The position numbers were made by a program, and so were the translations under genes. From Hyphomicrobiaceae bacterium (lineage in GTDB: Bacteria; Pseudomonadota; Alphaproteobacteria; Rhizobiales; Hyphomicrobiaceae), in NCBI GenBank assembly GCA_022844275.1, contig JALHMB010000006.1, positions 62,001 to 126,000 on the forward strand: 64,000 bases of DNA, given 5' to 3'. Shown here in pieces: positions 63,728-64,000 of the stretch. How positions within the stretch are numbered: the stretch's first letter is position 1; each line of letters begins with the position of its first letter. Below the pieces are notes generated by a model. That model had not been told where the DNA came from. It was given only the letters and a program-made list of their open reading frames with translations, and made no database searches.

Positions 63728-64000
63728 TCACGTGGCACCGAACCCGCCATCGACCTGCAAGATGTGACCCGTGACGAAACTCGCTGCGTCCGACGCGAGC
63801 CACAGTACAGCGTTCGCAACCTCATCCGGATTGCCGAGCCGCTTCAGGGGTAGCCCCTGCGCGACGGCGCTCATATCGGCGATCTTCGAGGCCAGCATCA
63901 TGGGCGTCTCGACACGGCCAGGGCTGACGGCATTGATGCGGATGGCGGGACCGTACTCGAGCGCAGCCGACTTGGTCAGCGACACGACGGCAGCCTTCGA
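63728..64000 (-). CDS. Short-chain dehydrogenase, 3' part (runs off right edge)
   Basis: The last 90 residues of an SDR. The frame enters the window at SKAAVVSLTKSAALEYG (the catalytic Lys region), then has the NAVSPGRVETPM block and ends in the LQVDGGFGAT of the cofactor side. The rest is outside. The substrate cannot be told. Confidence 0.88.
   Translation of the reverse strand, partial: SKAAVVSLTKSAALEYGPAIRINAVSPGRVETPMMLASKIADMSAVAQGLPLKRLGNPDEVANAVLWLASDAASFVTGHILQVDGGFGAT

Overview
The window is GC-rich, tightly packed chromosomal DNA from an alphaproteobacterium, most likely of the order Hyphomicrobiales (Rhizobiales). The evidence is the DUF1491 and ELM1-family genes, a DnaX of the rhizobial type lying next to a small SRP RNA, and an ndvB/ndvC/ndvD-type locus for cyclic beta-(1,3)(1,6)-glucan as known from Bradyrhizobium. 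I see no rRNA, tRNA, CRISPR array, transposase or phage gene. The genus cannot be fixed from the sequence.

Layout. 1-5.6 kb: the 5' part of glmM, a PLP-dependent Thr/Ser dehydratase, an MFS permease, an M20-type carbamoylase/ureidohydrolase and a uronate-dehydrogenase-like SDR. 5.8-16 kb: core and conserved genes, namely a lone RecF/OLD-like ATPase, DUF1491, ELM1, an Lrp regulator, a membrane-anchored Pro-rich protein, a GNAT, ybaB, dnaX, ffs, a membrane protein, a Nudix hydrolase and a nucleoside deoxyribosyltransferase. 16-21 kb: a SARP/BTAD-TPR regulator converging on an operon for an animal-type heme peroxidase and an unknown 139-residue protein. 21-25.6 kb: OsmC and a set of oxidoreductases (two SDRs, an aldo/keto reductase and a DAO-type flavoprotein). 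25.8-35.9 kb: allophanate hydrolase (atzF) facing an eight-gene operon of a dipeptide-type ABC importer, atzG, atzE, atzH and a GntR regulator. That operon is headed by an exact match to the sigma-54 promoter consensus and an upstream palindrome. 36-37.2 kb: nicotinamidase and a host-attachment-family protein. 37.6-56.4 kb: two more complete dipeptide-type ABC importers, an N-carbamoyl-D-amino-acid hydrolase, an ATP-dependent hydantoinase pair (HyuA/HyuB), a metal-dependent amidohydrolase and an MFS exporter. 56.6-63.5 kb: another MFS permease and the ndv glucan locus. The right edge is the 3' part of an SDR gene.

How the genes fit together. From 25.8 to 56.4 kb the window is largely devoted to importing and hydrolysing small C-N compounds such as ureides, carbamoyl amino acids, cyclic amides and carboxybiuret- or allophanate-like molecules. 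Three importers sit beside enzymes that would release ammonia and CO2 or amino acids. The sigma-54 element implies control by nitrogen status for the Atz-like operon. The usual ring-opening enzymes (AtzD cyanuric acid hydrolase, dihydropyrimidinase-type hydantoinase) are absent, so the natural substrates are open. This is the most interesting part of the window. Functional calls rest on motifs and remembered family features; no database search was run.
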